Origin: Duganella radicis
Lineage (GTDB): Bacteria > Pseudomonadota > Gammaproteobacteria > Burkholderiales > Burkholderiaceae_D
Assembly (NCBI RefSeq): GCF_009720825.1
Contig: NZ_WNKY01000001.1
Location: forward strand, 558,001 to 622,000
DNA length: 64,000 nt
Direction of reading: 5' to 3'
Within the stretch, counting starts at the first letter, position 1; every line of letters begins with the position of its first letter. Made by a program: the position numbers and the translations under genes. Positions 18,183-26,189 of this stretch are shown one piece after another. The notes beneath the pieces are model-generated. The model made no database searches. It was not told the DNA's origin and worked only from the letters and a program-made list of their open reading frames with translations.

Positions 18183-19601
18183 TCAGAATTGGAAATAGAG
18201 AAATTCGCTGACTCGGTTCATATTGAACAGGCAGCCCAGAAACAGCAGCGCCATCGCCGTGCCGCGCCATTTTGCCGGTGTCCAGCGCAGTGGCTGGCTG
18301 AAGATTTCCTGTGTATTCGGCGCCGTGAACGCCAGCAGCATCGCCAGCAACAGCGCCGGCACCGCCGGACCGCTGAAATCGATCCACCGGATGCCGTCAA
18401 AGCTGGCGTGCCAGCCCAAGGCCGACAACATACCAGCCCAGGGCGCCGCACCGCGTGGCAAGGACACGCCGTTGGTCCCCGCCAGTCCTTGCATCACCTC
18501 GCCGGCCGTGGCGAGATCCGGCGCACGGAACACGACCCACGCCAGCATCACCGCCAGCATCGTCAGCCAGTGCCCCCACCAGCGCGGCGCCCGTCCCGGC
18601 CGCAGCGCTTGCCAGGCGTGATGCAGCACCAGATACACGCCATGCAGCGCGCCCCATACCACGAAGGTCCAGCCCGCGCCGTGCCACAAGCCACCCAGCA
18701 GCATCGTCAGCAGCAGATTGCGGTAGCGTTGCAGCGGACCATGCCGGTTGCCGCCCAAAGGGACGTACAGGTAGTCCCGCAGAAAGCGCGACAGCGTCAT
18801 GTGCCAGCGCCGCCAGAACTCGCTGATATTCGCGGCCTTGTACGGGGAGGTGAAATTCAGCGGCAGGTGCACGCCAAACAGCCGCGACAGCCCGATCGCC
18901 ATGTCGGAGTAGCCGGAAAAGTCAAAATATAGCTGGTAAGTGTAGGCCAGCGTACCGATCCACGCCTCCACCAGCTGCGGCTGCGCGTGCGGCGCGAACA
19001 CCGGCCCCACCAGCACGGAAATTGGATCGGCCAGCAGCACTTTCTTGGCCAGCCCGACCACAAAAATCGACAGGCCGATGCCGATATCGGCCACATCGAA
19101 GCGCGTCGGGCGGTCAAACTGCGGCATCATTTCCTTGTGATGCAGCACCGGGCCGGCGATCAGGTGCGGGAAATAGCTGACAAACAAGGTGTACTGCACC
19201 AGCCGGTATTCGCCGGCGCCGCCACGATAGCAATCGACCAGATAGGCGATCTGGGTGAAGGTAAAAAATGAAATCCCCACCGGAAGGACAATCGCCCAGC
19301 CATACCCGTGCAGACCAATGCTGTCGATGAAGAAATTGGCATACTTGAAATAGCCCAGCAATGCCAGATCAGCCGCCACGCCAACCAGCAGCCAGCGCCG
19401 GTGCTGCGCGCACCAGAAGTTGAACAAGATCGAGCCCAGCAGCAAAGGCAGGTAACGCGCGTCCCAATAACCGTAGAAAAACAGCGAAGCCAGTGCCAGC
19501 CAGCCCGCGGTCCAGCGCGGCTGCCAACGCAGCAGCGCGAAGTAGCCGGTCAGCACCACCGGCAGATACAGGAACAGGAAGCTGAACGAGTTAAACAGCA
19601 T
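18183..19601 (-). CDS. MBOAT family O-acyltransferase (AlgI-like)
   Basis: Polytopic inner-membrane acyltransferase that should pass acetyl groups across the membrane to the SGNH partner encoded next. The 472-residue protein begins LFNSFSFLFLYLPVVL, the family's N-terminal signature, and has about ten membrane segments. The diagnostic MBOAT core is present: EFWRRWHMTLSRFLRDY with its conserved His, PLGGNRHG, and GLWHGAGWTF with the second, catalytic His. The start overlaps the upstream glycosyltransferase gene by 11 nt. The O-acetylated glycan is presumably this EPS. Confidence 0.93.
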   Translation of the reverse strand: MLFNSFSFLFLYLPVVLTGYFALLRWQPRWTAGWLALASLFFYGYWDARYLPLLLGSILFNFWCAQHRRWLLVGVAADLALLGYFKYANFFIDSIGLHGYGWAIVLPVGISFFTFTQIAYLVDCYRGGAGEYRLVQYTLFVSYFPHLIAGPVLHHKEMMPQFDRPTRFDVADIGIGLSIFVVGLAKKVLLADPISVLVGPVFAPHAQPQLVEAWIGTLAYTYQLYFDFSGYSDMAIGLSRLFGVHLPLNFTSPYKAANISEFWRRWHMTLSRFLRDYLYVPLGGNRHGPLQRYRNLLLTMLLGGLWHGAGWTFVVWGALHGVYLVLHHAWQALRPGRAPRWWGHWLTMLAVMLAWVVFRAPDLATAGEVMQGLAGTNGVSLPRGAAPWAGMLSALGWHASFDGIRWIDFSGPAVPALLLAMLLAFTAPNTQEIFSQPLRWTPAKWRGTAMALLFLGCLFNMNRVSEFLYFQF

Positions 19602-20625
19602 CGGCCAGCTCCCGATAACAGTCAGCGATCCGCAGCGCCACGCGCTGCCAGGTAAAAGCCTGCACCAGCGCCGTCACCTCCTGCCGCCTGGGCGGCGCGG
19701 CGACGAACTGCTGGATCTCCCGGCACAGGGCAGCGGTGTCGTTCCAGCGCAGCTGTTTCAGGGCGAAGTCGCTGCCCGGCAGGCTGAGGGCGCTCTCGTC
19801 CGTCATCACCACCGGCGTGCCGGCAGCCAACGCCTCCAGCACGCACAAGGGATAGACTTCGCCCTGGCTCGGCAAGGCCAGCACCGAAGCCGCCGCATAG
19901 GCGCTTACCAGCAGCGGATCGCGATGATCCAACTGGCCCAGCCAATGCACCCTGGGGGATTGCAGCACCTGCTGCAAATAGTCCTGATGCTGGCGTTGTG
20001 CCTGTCCGGCCAGCACCACCGGCAAGTCCAGCCTGGCCAGCGCTCGCACCAGTCCCAGCTGATTTTTGTACGGAGAAATCGATCCCACCATCAAAACAAA
20101 TGGCCCTGCAATGCCGGTGCGGCTGCGGAACAGATACCCCTCCGCGCGGAAAAAATGCTCGCCCACGCCATTTGGCAGCAAACGAATGCGGCTGGGATCG
20201 ACCTTGAAGCCTTCGATCAGCGCCGTCTGCTCAGCCGGCCCCAGCGCCACCACCAACTGCGCCAGTTGCAGCGCGCGTTTGGTCTGCGCGTAGCTGGTCT
20301 GCACGCTCCACTGTGTCAGCCGGCCGGTCAGCCGCTCGGCAATGCGCGCCCGCAGTGCCGTGTGGCGGTTCCATCCCGGCGACAGCAAGGCCGACAATAC
20401 GACCGGCACGCCCATTTCCTGCGCCAGCTCCACCACCCGGTAATTGCCATTGATTGCCGAAAAGACGTGAATCACGTCGAAACTATCCAGCCGCTCGCGG
20501 TTGGGATCGACCAAAGCCACGTCGAGCGGCAACTGGCGCAGCGCTTCAATGGTCGAACGCACCTGCACCTGCAAGCCACCTTCGCGCTGGAACAACATGG
20601 GATAGGACAAGATGCCAACACGCAT
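19591..20625 (-). CDS. Glycosyltransferase family 4 protein
   Basis: 344-residue GT-B enzyme of the reverse-strand EPS operon. It starts MRVGILSYPMLFQREGGLQVQ, with the first strand and glycine loop of the acceptor domain; the donor domain has LLPNGVGEHFF, LMVGSISPYKNQLGLV and the E-x7-E-like PSQGEVYPLCVLEALAAG. Between the half domains the protein is rather short for GT4 but complete. It lies 9 nt after the flippase gene on the same strand and overlaps the MBOAT gene. Donor and acceptor are unknown. Confidence 0.85.
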   Translation of the reverse strand: MRVGILSYPMLFQREGGLQVQVRSTIEALRQLPLDVALVDPNRERLDSFDVIHVFSAINGNYRVVELAQEMGVPVVLSALLSPGWNRHTALRARIAERLTGRLTQWSVQTSYAQTKRALQLAQLVVALGPAEQTALIEGFKVDPSRIRLLPNGVGEHFFRAEGYLFRSRTGIAGPFVLMVGSISPYKNQLGLVRALARLDLPVVLAGQAQRQHQDYLQQVLQSPRVHWLGQLDHRDPLLVSAYAAASVLALPSQGEVYPLCVLEALAAGTPVVMTDESALSLPGSDFALKQLRWNDTAALCREIQQFVAAPPRRQEVTALVQAFTWQRVALRIADCYRELADAV

Positions 20626-20634
20626 AACCGCCTC

Positions 20635-21924
20635 TCATCGTTGCAGCGCCACAGTCGCGCCGAGGCAGCAGGCCGCCAATGCCACGCTGCGCCAGGTCGC
20701 GCCCGCCAGATCGCCGATGCGCAGCCCGGTCAGGCGGCGCAGATAGAAATACGTCAGGCCGCTGCGGAACAGCGCGCCCACCACCACGGCCCAGCCGACC
20801 CAGTACAATCCGAAAGGCGCCGCAGCCAGCACCGCCGCCACGCGCACCGGCACCGAGAACGCATCCAGCCGCGCCTGCGCTCTGACCTCGCCCATCGCCA
20901 CAAACAGATAGCGCGCCATGCTGAACATGCTGTACAAGGCCGAGCCGATGCAGATCACGCGGATCAACGGCACGGCCGCGTCCCACTGGTTGCCGTACAG
21001 CAGACGCACCAGCGGTTGCGCCATCAGCGCCACGATGCCGAAGAACGGCCAAGCCAGCGCCGTCATGTAACTGACGGTGGTGAGATAAGCACGCCGCACA
21101 TCCCTACCCTCGCGCGCCTGGGCGGAAAACAGCGGGAAAATCACGGGCGAGATCGCCGCCGTCACCAGCTGGTTGAACACATTGATGACGCCCATGGCCT
21201 TGCCGTAGATGCCGACCTCCGCCACGCCGGCCAGCTTGCCGATGATCAGGTCGGGCGCGGCCACGCCGGCTTCGTCGATCAGGGTGCCGGCGGTGGAAAT
21301 GGTGCCGAAAGAAAGGATCTGGCGGACACCTCGCCATGAAGGCAACCAGGGCAGATCCCTGGGCCGGCAGTACAAAGTGGTCAGCAAGGTCGCCACCGCG
21401 CCGGCCACCGCGCCCAGCGCCAGGCTCAGATAACCCCAGCCGAGCTTCGCCAGCAGCACCGCGCAGCCGGTCTGTGCCACGCACTGGCTGACATTGATCG
21501 CCAAAATCGATCGGAAGCGCATCTGCCGCCGCAAATAAGGCAGCGCAACGGCACTGAAGGGTATCAACAAAAAGTTAATCGACAGCAGTTGCAGCACGAA
21601 GCGCAAACGTGGCTCGTGGTAGAACCACGCCGCCGGCCAACTGGCAACGAGCACCAGCAAGGCCAGCGGCCACGCCACCAGCAGGCTGACGCTGAGTGCG
21701 GCGCGCAGCTTGTCGCGGTTCAGCTCCTGTTCCTGGATCACATACGCCCCGACCCCGAAGTCTCGCAGCACTTGTACCAGCCCCACCAGCACCGCGCCGA
21801 CGGAATAGACGCCGACCTCGGCCGGTGTAAGCAAGCGCGCCAGCACCATGGCGCCGGCCGTATTCAGCACCAGCAGCGTGTATTTCTCGGCAAACGAGAA
21901 CAGGAAGGAGGTGCGCGGCGTCAT
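20635..21924 (-). CDS. Polysaccharide flippase (Wzx-like, MATE/PST fold)
   Basis: Multi-pass inner-membrane protein of 429 residues expected to flip lipid-linked EPS repeat units to the periplasmic side. Hydrophobic segments recur along the whole chain (about 12 to 14), with the family-typical N-terminal stretch around FAEKYTLLVLNTAGAMVLAR and the LLTPAEVGVYSVG segment. It overlaps the upstream GT2-GT4 gene by 4 nt and is followed closely by a glycosyltransferase gene, so it is part of the same operon. This is the only flippase-like gene in the window, consistent with a Wzx/Wzy-type pathway. Confidence 0.88.
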   Translation of the reverse strand: MTPRTSFLFSFAEKYTLLVLNTAGAMVLARLLTPAEVGVYSVGAVLVGLVQVLRDFGVGAYVIQEQELNRDKLRAALSVSLLVAWPLALLVLVASWPAAWFYHEPRLRFVLQLLSINFLLIPFSAVALPYLRRQMRFRSILAINVSQCVAQTGCAVLLAKLGWGYLSLALGAVAGAVATLLTTLYCRPRDLPWLPSWRGVRQILSFGTISTAGTLIDEAGVAAPDLIIGKLAGVAEVGIYGKAMGVINVFNQLVTAAISPVIFPLFSAQAREGRDVRRAYLTTVSYMTALAWPFFGIVALMAQPLVRLLYGNQWDAAVPLIRVICIGSALYSMFSMARYLFVAMGEVRAQARLDAFSVPVRVAAVLAAAPFGLYWVGWAVVVGALFRSGLTYFYLRRLTGLRIGDLAGATWRSVALAACCLGATVALQR

Positions 21925-24008
21925 AGCAGGCCTTCGTAGAACGCCCTTACTTGCCGTCCGATCACGGCGTGACTGTAGCGCAGCTCGGCTTCCTCCCGTC
22001 CGTGACGACCCATGACGGCACGGCGTGCGGGGTCCGCCAGCAATTGCACGACCGTGGCCGCCGCAGCCTGCAGATCGTCGGCCGGAACCAGCAGGCCAGC
22101 CCGGCTGTTGCGCAAAATATCCGCGCTACCCGGCACGTCGGTGGCGATCGCCGGGATGCCGCACGCCATCGCCTCGATGGTGGCGATGCCGAAGCCTTCG
22201 TTGCGGCTCATCAGCAGATGCAAATCCAGCGCTGGCATCAGCTCGTGCACCGCTTCCACGAAGCCGGTGAAGGTAATCCACGGCAGCAAGCCCATGCGTT
22301 CCGCCTGGGTCCGTAGCTCCGCCTCCAATGGCCCGCTGCCTGCCAGCACCAGATGCAGTTCGGGAAACTGCTCGCGCAACAAGGCCAGCAGGTTGATCAT
22401 CAAATGCGGCCGCTTCTGCGCCGACAGCCGCGCCACCGTGCCGATCACCAGGGCCTGCCGCGGCAGTTGCAGCCGTTGGCGCGCCAGCGTTCGTGCCGCC
22501 GCCGACGGCCGGAAGCGTTCGACGTCCACGCCGTTCGGTATCACCGCCAGCCGGGTGGACGCTAATATATACGGCCGATATGCGGCCAAGAAATGCGCCA
22601 TCGCCGATTCCGACACCGCATAAATTCCGCGCACGCCGCCGAAGGCCTGGTTCAGCAGTTGATCGTGCCAATCGGTATGGCCAGGCGCTGGAAACGCGTT
22701 GTGCACGCTGATCACGGCCGGCACGCCGCAATGCCGGGCCAGCCAGAGCATGGACGCACCGTAATGCGTCCAGCACATGGCGACGTGCACCAGATCCGCA
22801 CCGAAGGTACGCAAGCGGTCCGCCGCCAGCCATTGTGCACGCCGGAGCCGCCACTGTCGCCAGCGCCAGTCGCTCTCGAAAAATGGCGGCGGGCTGAATT
22901 CCGCCGCAATAATTTGCTCGCGCGCCAGGCGCTGCGTCCATTCCACCAGCCCGTCGAAGCGGCGCAAGGCCAGCATGCTTGTGTGGCCGGCCTGTTGCAG
23001 ATAGCGCACTTCCTGCGCCATGCGCAACTCCATGCCGCCCAGCTCGCCTGAGTAGCTGGTCACCAGCACCCGTGCGCCCGCGCGCGGTACGCCCCGCCAG
23101 GCTTCATGAAAGTATCCGCGCAGGAAGGCCAGCTCCCAGCGATGTCGGAACTTGCGGCCGGCGTCGCCGCGCAACGCCGCACCAGTCCACGACGCCAGCT
23201 CCAGCAAGTAACGCAACAGCATCCAGCGCGGCACGCCCCGGCATTCGGCAAACCGGCCGGGCAGCTCTTGCCGGAACTTGCCGCGTCCGAAGCGCCGCGC
23301 TTTTTGCAAGATGTAGTCGATCCGTACCTGATGCGGGCGGATGTGGTGCGCCACCTGCGGCGCGCGGCAAAAACGGGCGCGATAGCCCAGCGTCGCCAGC
23401 CGGCGCGTGAGCTCGGTTTCGCTGCCCATGGCGTAATCCGCGCCGTTGGGGCCGATGCACAAGTCGAAACGGTGGCCATCCTCGAACACCCTGCGTCGTA
23501 TCGCCATGTTGGCGCCCCACACCAGCCCGGGAAACACCGGGCCGTCCGGCAGCGAAGGCGAGGTCAGACCGTAGGTCAATCCGGTGGGAATCAGTGGCAA
23601 AAGCCAAGAGGGCGGCGCCTCCGCCCAGTCTGGCACGATGGCGCCGCCGAACACGCTGTCATCCGGATGGGCATCGGCGCAGGCCTGCCATTGCAGCAGC
23701 CAGTCCGGCTCCGGCGCGGCGTCGTCATCGGTGAAGATGAACAGGTCGCCGCCATTACCCGGCATGGCCAGCGCGTTTTCCAGCGCGCGATTCAAGGCGC
23801 GATTCTTGCCCGCCTCGGCCTCGTGCAGACGGCGCAGCGGCAGGCGTGGCGTGTAGTTCGCCAGCAGCGTGGCGGTCAGGTCCGTGCTGCCGTTGTCAAC
23901 CACCAGCAAACGCCAGCCACCCGGCGGCGGCGTCAGCCGGCAGTATGCCTCCAGCACATTGGGCAAAGTCCCGGCGCCATCGCGCGTTGCCATGAGTACG
24001 GTCAACAA
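21921..24008 (-). CDS. Fusion glycosyltransferase: GT2 domain plus GT4 domain
   Basis: 695-residue bifunctional protein. Residues 1 to about 305 are a GT2 (GT-A fold) enzyme with VLMATRDGAGTL, VVDNGSTD, the metal-binding DDD in FIFTDDDAAPEPD and a MGSETELTRRL segment. Residues about 314-695 are a GT4 (GT-B fold) enzyme that starts VLVTSYSGELGGMELRM and contains IPNGVDVERF, TVARLSAQKRPH, LAGSGPLE and the E-x7-E region SRNEGFGIATIEAMACG. The protein could therefore add two successive sugars. It is the first gene of the reverse operon (24008 to 17023). Its start faces the divergent gene at 24091 across 82 nt. Confidence 0.9.
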   Translation of the reverse strand: MLTVLMATRDGAGTLPNVLEAYCRLTPPPGGWRLLVVDNGSTDLTATLLANYTPRLPLRRLHEAEAGKNRALNRALENALAMPGNGGDLFIFTDDDAAPEPDWLLQWQACADAHPDDSVFGGAIVPDWAEAPPSWLLPLIPTGLTYGLTSPSLPDGPVFPGLVWGANMAIRRRVFEDGHRFDLCIGPNGADYAMGSETELTRRLATLGYRARFCRAPQVAHHIRPHQVRIDYILQKARRFGRGKFRQELPGRFAECRGVPRWMLLRYLLELASWTGAALRGDAGRKFRHRWELAFLRGYFHEAWRGVPRAGARVLVTSYSGELGGMELRMAQEVRYLQQAGHTSMLALRRFDGLVEWTQRLAREQIIAAEFSPPPFFESDWRWRQWRLRRAQWLAADRLRTFGADLVHVAMCWTHYGASMLWLARHCGVPAVISVHNAFPAPGHTDWHDQLLNQAFGGVRGIYAVSESAMAHFLAAYRPYILASTRLAVIPNGVDVERFRPSAAARTLARQRLQLPRQALVIGTVARLSAQKRPHLMINLLALLREQFPELHLVLAGSGPLEAELRTQAERMGLLPWITFTGFVEAVHELMPALDLHLLMSRNEGFGIATIEAMACGIPAIATDVPGSADILRNSRAGLLVPADDLQAAAATVVQLLADPARRAVMGRHGREEAELRYSHAVIGRQVRAFYEGLL

Positions 24009-24062
24009 AGCCTGGCCTCCCTTGTTCTAAGATCGCTAGAGTAAAAGGCCAGTGTACTAACA

Positions 24063-24084
24063 GGCTCAAACGCATCGTTGAGCC
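24063..24084. promoter_or_regulatory. Perfect inverted repeat between divergent EPS genes
   Basis: GGCTCAA (24063-24069) and TTGAGCC (24078-24084) form a perfect 7-bp inverted repeat around an 8-nt spacer. It ends 6 nt before the ATG at 24091 and lies in the 82-nt divergent gap. It could be an operator, or a hairpin in the leader of the O-ligase gene that limits ribosome access, since no good ribosome binding site is seen there. Function is inferred only. Confidence 0.35.
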
Positions 24085-24090
24085 GCATCA

Positions 24091-25359
24091 ATGAGTGCCA
24101 TGCGCGACATCCTCATCACCCTCATCGTGTTTGCCAGCTTGCCGCTGATCCTGAAAAACCCCGTCAATGGTGTGTTGATGTGGATCTGGATCAGCGTCAT
24201 GAACCCGCACACCCAAGGCTGGGGCTTCGCCACCACCTTTCCTTTCGCTCAGATCATTGCTGTGGTCACCATCTTCAGCCTGGTCACCTCGCGCGCGCCG
24301 AAGCTGCTGCCAGCCAGCGGCATCACCTTCGCCCTGTTGGCCATGGTGTTGTGGATGAACGTCACCACCCTGTTCGCTATCTTCCCGGCCGCCTCGCTGC
24401 TCCAACTGGGCAAGGTCATGAAAATCATGCTGATGAGTCTGGTGACCATGATCGTCATCCGCAGCCGCCAGGACGTGCACCGCATGATCTGGGTACTGGC
24501 GATTTCACTGGGCTTCTACGGCGTGAAAGGCGGCATCTTCACCGTGCGCGAAGGCGGTAATTTCCGCGTCTGGGGACCGACCGGCACCTTCATCGGCGGC
24601 AACAACGAAATCGCGCTGGCGCTCATCATCGCCATTCCGCTGATGCGCTATTTGCAGCAAAGCAGCGACCAGCTGTGGGTCAGGCGTGGCTGGACGGCCG
24701 CCATGCTGCTGTCGGCCATGGCGGCGCTGGGCTCGTACTCGCGCGGCGCGCTGCTGGCCATCGCCGCCATGATGGGCCTGATGTGGATGAAGAGCCAGAA
24801 GAAAATGCTGGGCGCGCTGCTGATTGCCGTCTTCGCCCCGTTTGCCCTGCTGTTCATGCCCGAGCGCTGGACCGAGCGCATGGACAGCATCGGCGACTAT
24901 CAGGCCGACAATTCCGCCATGGGCCGCATCAACGCCTGGAACATGGCCTTCAACCTGGCCAGGGACCGCTTCTTTGGCGGCGGTTTCGAGATCGCCGAGC
25001 CGTCCGTGTTCTACCAGTACGCGCCCAATCCGGCCGATGTGCACGCCGCGCACAGCATTTATTTCCAGGCGCTGGGCGAGCATGGTTTTATCGGTCTGGG
25101 CCTGTACCTGCTGGTGGGGATGCTGACCTGGCGCTCCGCAGCCTGGGTGGTGCGCAACAGCCGCAACGATCCGGAGTTGGTGTGGGCCAGCAATCTGTCC
25201 AAGATGATCCAGTCCAGCCTGATCGGCTTTGCGGTTGGCGGCGCCTTCCTCAGCTTGCTGTACTTCGATGTTCCCTACTATCTGATGGCCGCCGTGGTCG
25301 CCCTGCGCGCATTGACCGAGCAGCGGCTGGCGCAGCGCAAAACCGGGACCTTGCCATGA
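24091..25359 (+). CDS. O-antigen ligase/polymerase-like membrane protein, exosortase A-associated
   Basis: Polytopic inner-membrane protein of 422 residues from the family annotated as putative O-glycosylation ligase of exosortase A loci, related to WaaL/Wzy/PglL. It has about ten membrane segments and a large periplasmic loop containing the region AHSIYFQALGEHGFIGLGLYL, where WaaL-like enzymes keep a functional His and a GxxG-type motif. It may polymerise EPS repeats or transfer glycan to protein; the sequence does not decide this. ATG 24091 is given; ATG 24100 is an alternative. The stop overlaps the next start by 3 nt. Confidence 0.88.
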   Translation: MSAMRDILITLIVFASLPLILKNPVNGVLMWIWISVMNPHTQGWGFATTFPFAQIIAVVTIFSLVTSRAPKLLPASGITFALLAMVLWMNVTTLFAIFPAASLLQLGKVMKIMLMSLVTMIVIRSRQDVHRMIWVLAISLGFYGVKGGIFTVREGGNFRVWGPTGTFIGGNNEIALALIIAIPLMRYLQQSSDQLWVRRGWTAAMLLSAMAALGSYSRGALLAIAAMMGLMWMKSQKKMLGALLIAVFAPFALLFMPERWTERMDSIGDYQADNSAMGRINAWNMAFNLARDRFFGGGFEIAEPSVFYQYAPNPADVHAAHSIYFQALGEHGFIGLGLYLLVGMLTWRSAAWVVRNSRNDPELVWASNLSKMIQSSLIGFAVGGAFLSLLYFDVPYYLMAAVVALRALTEQRLAQRKTGTLP

Positions 25360-26189
25360 CCCGCCTGTCAATCCTGATCTACCACCGCGTACTGGCTCAG
25401 CCCGATCCACTGCTGCCCAGTTTGCCCGACGCGCGTCGTTTCGACCGCCAGATGGCGCTGCTCAAGCGCTATTTTCGCGTGCTGCCGCTGAGCATGGCGG
25501 TGCGATCCCTGCAACAAAACCGCCTGCCGTCGCGCGCCGCCGCCATCACCTTCGACGACGGCTACGCCGACAACGCCGGGCTTGCCCTTCCCATCCTGCA
25601 ACGCCACGGCCTGAGCGCGACCTTCTTCATTGCCAGCGGCTACCTCAACGGCGGCCAGATGTGGAACGACGACGTGATCGCGCACGCGCGCCATAACGGC
25701 CTCAGCCCGCAATCGCTGGACCAGTTGCTGCAACAACTCAAGTATTTGCCATTCGAACAGCGCCTGCGGGCCGCGCGCACCATGGCGCCGCCGCGCGGCG
25801 AGGAATTGATGATGACCACGGCACAACTGCAAAAGCTGGCTGCGGCCGGCATGGAAATCGGCGCCCACACGCACCGCCATCCCATCCTGGCCACGGTGCC
25901 GGATGCGGAGGCGCTGGCCGACATTGTGCAAGGCCGCACCGAGCTGGAAAACATCACACAAAAGCCGGTCAGCCTGTTCGCCTACCCGAATGGCAAGCCG
26001 GGCGCCGATTACCACCAGCGCCACGTCGACATGGTGCGCGAACTGGGCTTCGATGGCGCCGTCACCACAGTGGCTGGCGCCGCCTACGAAGGCAGCGACC
26101 TGCTGCAATTGCCGCGCTTCACGCCCTGGGAGCCGGATCGGCCACGGTTTCTGCTGCGTCTGCTGGAACAACGCTGGCACGCGGTGTAG
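25356..26189 (+). CDS. Polysaccharide deacetylase family protein (second copy in locus)
   Basis: Second NodB-type deacetylase of the EPS locus, clearly different from the one at 4932. The start at 25356 (MTRLSILIYHRV) overlaps the upstream stop by ATGA and yields 277 residues. The core has TFDDGYADN with the metal-binding Asp pair, SATFFIASGY, and a histidine motif GAHTHRHP, then FAYPNG. This subgroup with an N-terminal ILIYHRV often acts on lipid-linked or surface glycans; no clear signal peptide is present here. Its 3' end overlaps the convergent amidotransferase-like gene by 71 nt. Confidence 0.88.
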   Translation: MTRLSILIYHRVLAQPDPLLPSLPDARRFDRQMALLKRYFRVLPLSMAVRSLQQNRLPSRAAAITFDDGYADNAGLALPILQRHGLSATFFIASGYLNGGQMWNDDVIAHARHNGLSPQSLDQLLQQLKYLPFEQRLRAARTMAPPRGEELMMTTAQLQKLAAAGMEIGAHTHRHPILATVPDAEALADIVQGRTELENITQKPVSLFAYPNGKPGADYHQRHVDMVRELGFDGAVTTVAGAAYEGSDLLQLPRFTPWEPDRPRFLLRLLEQRWHAV

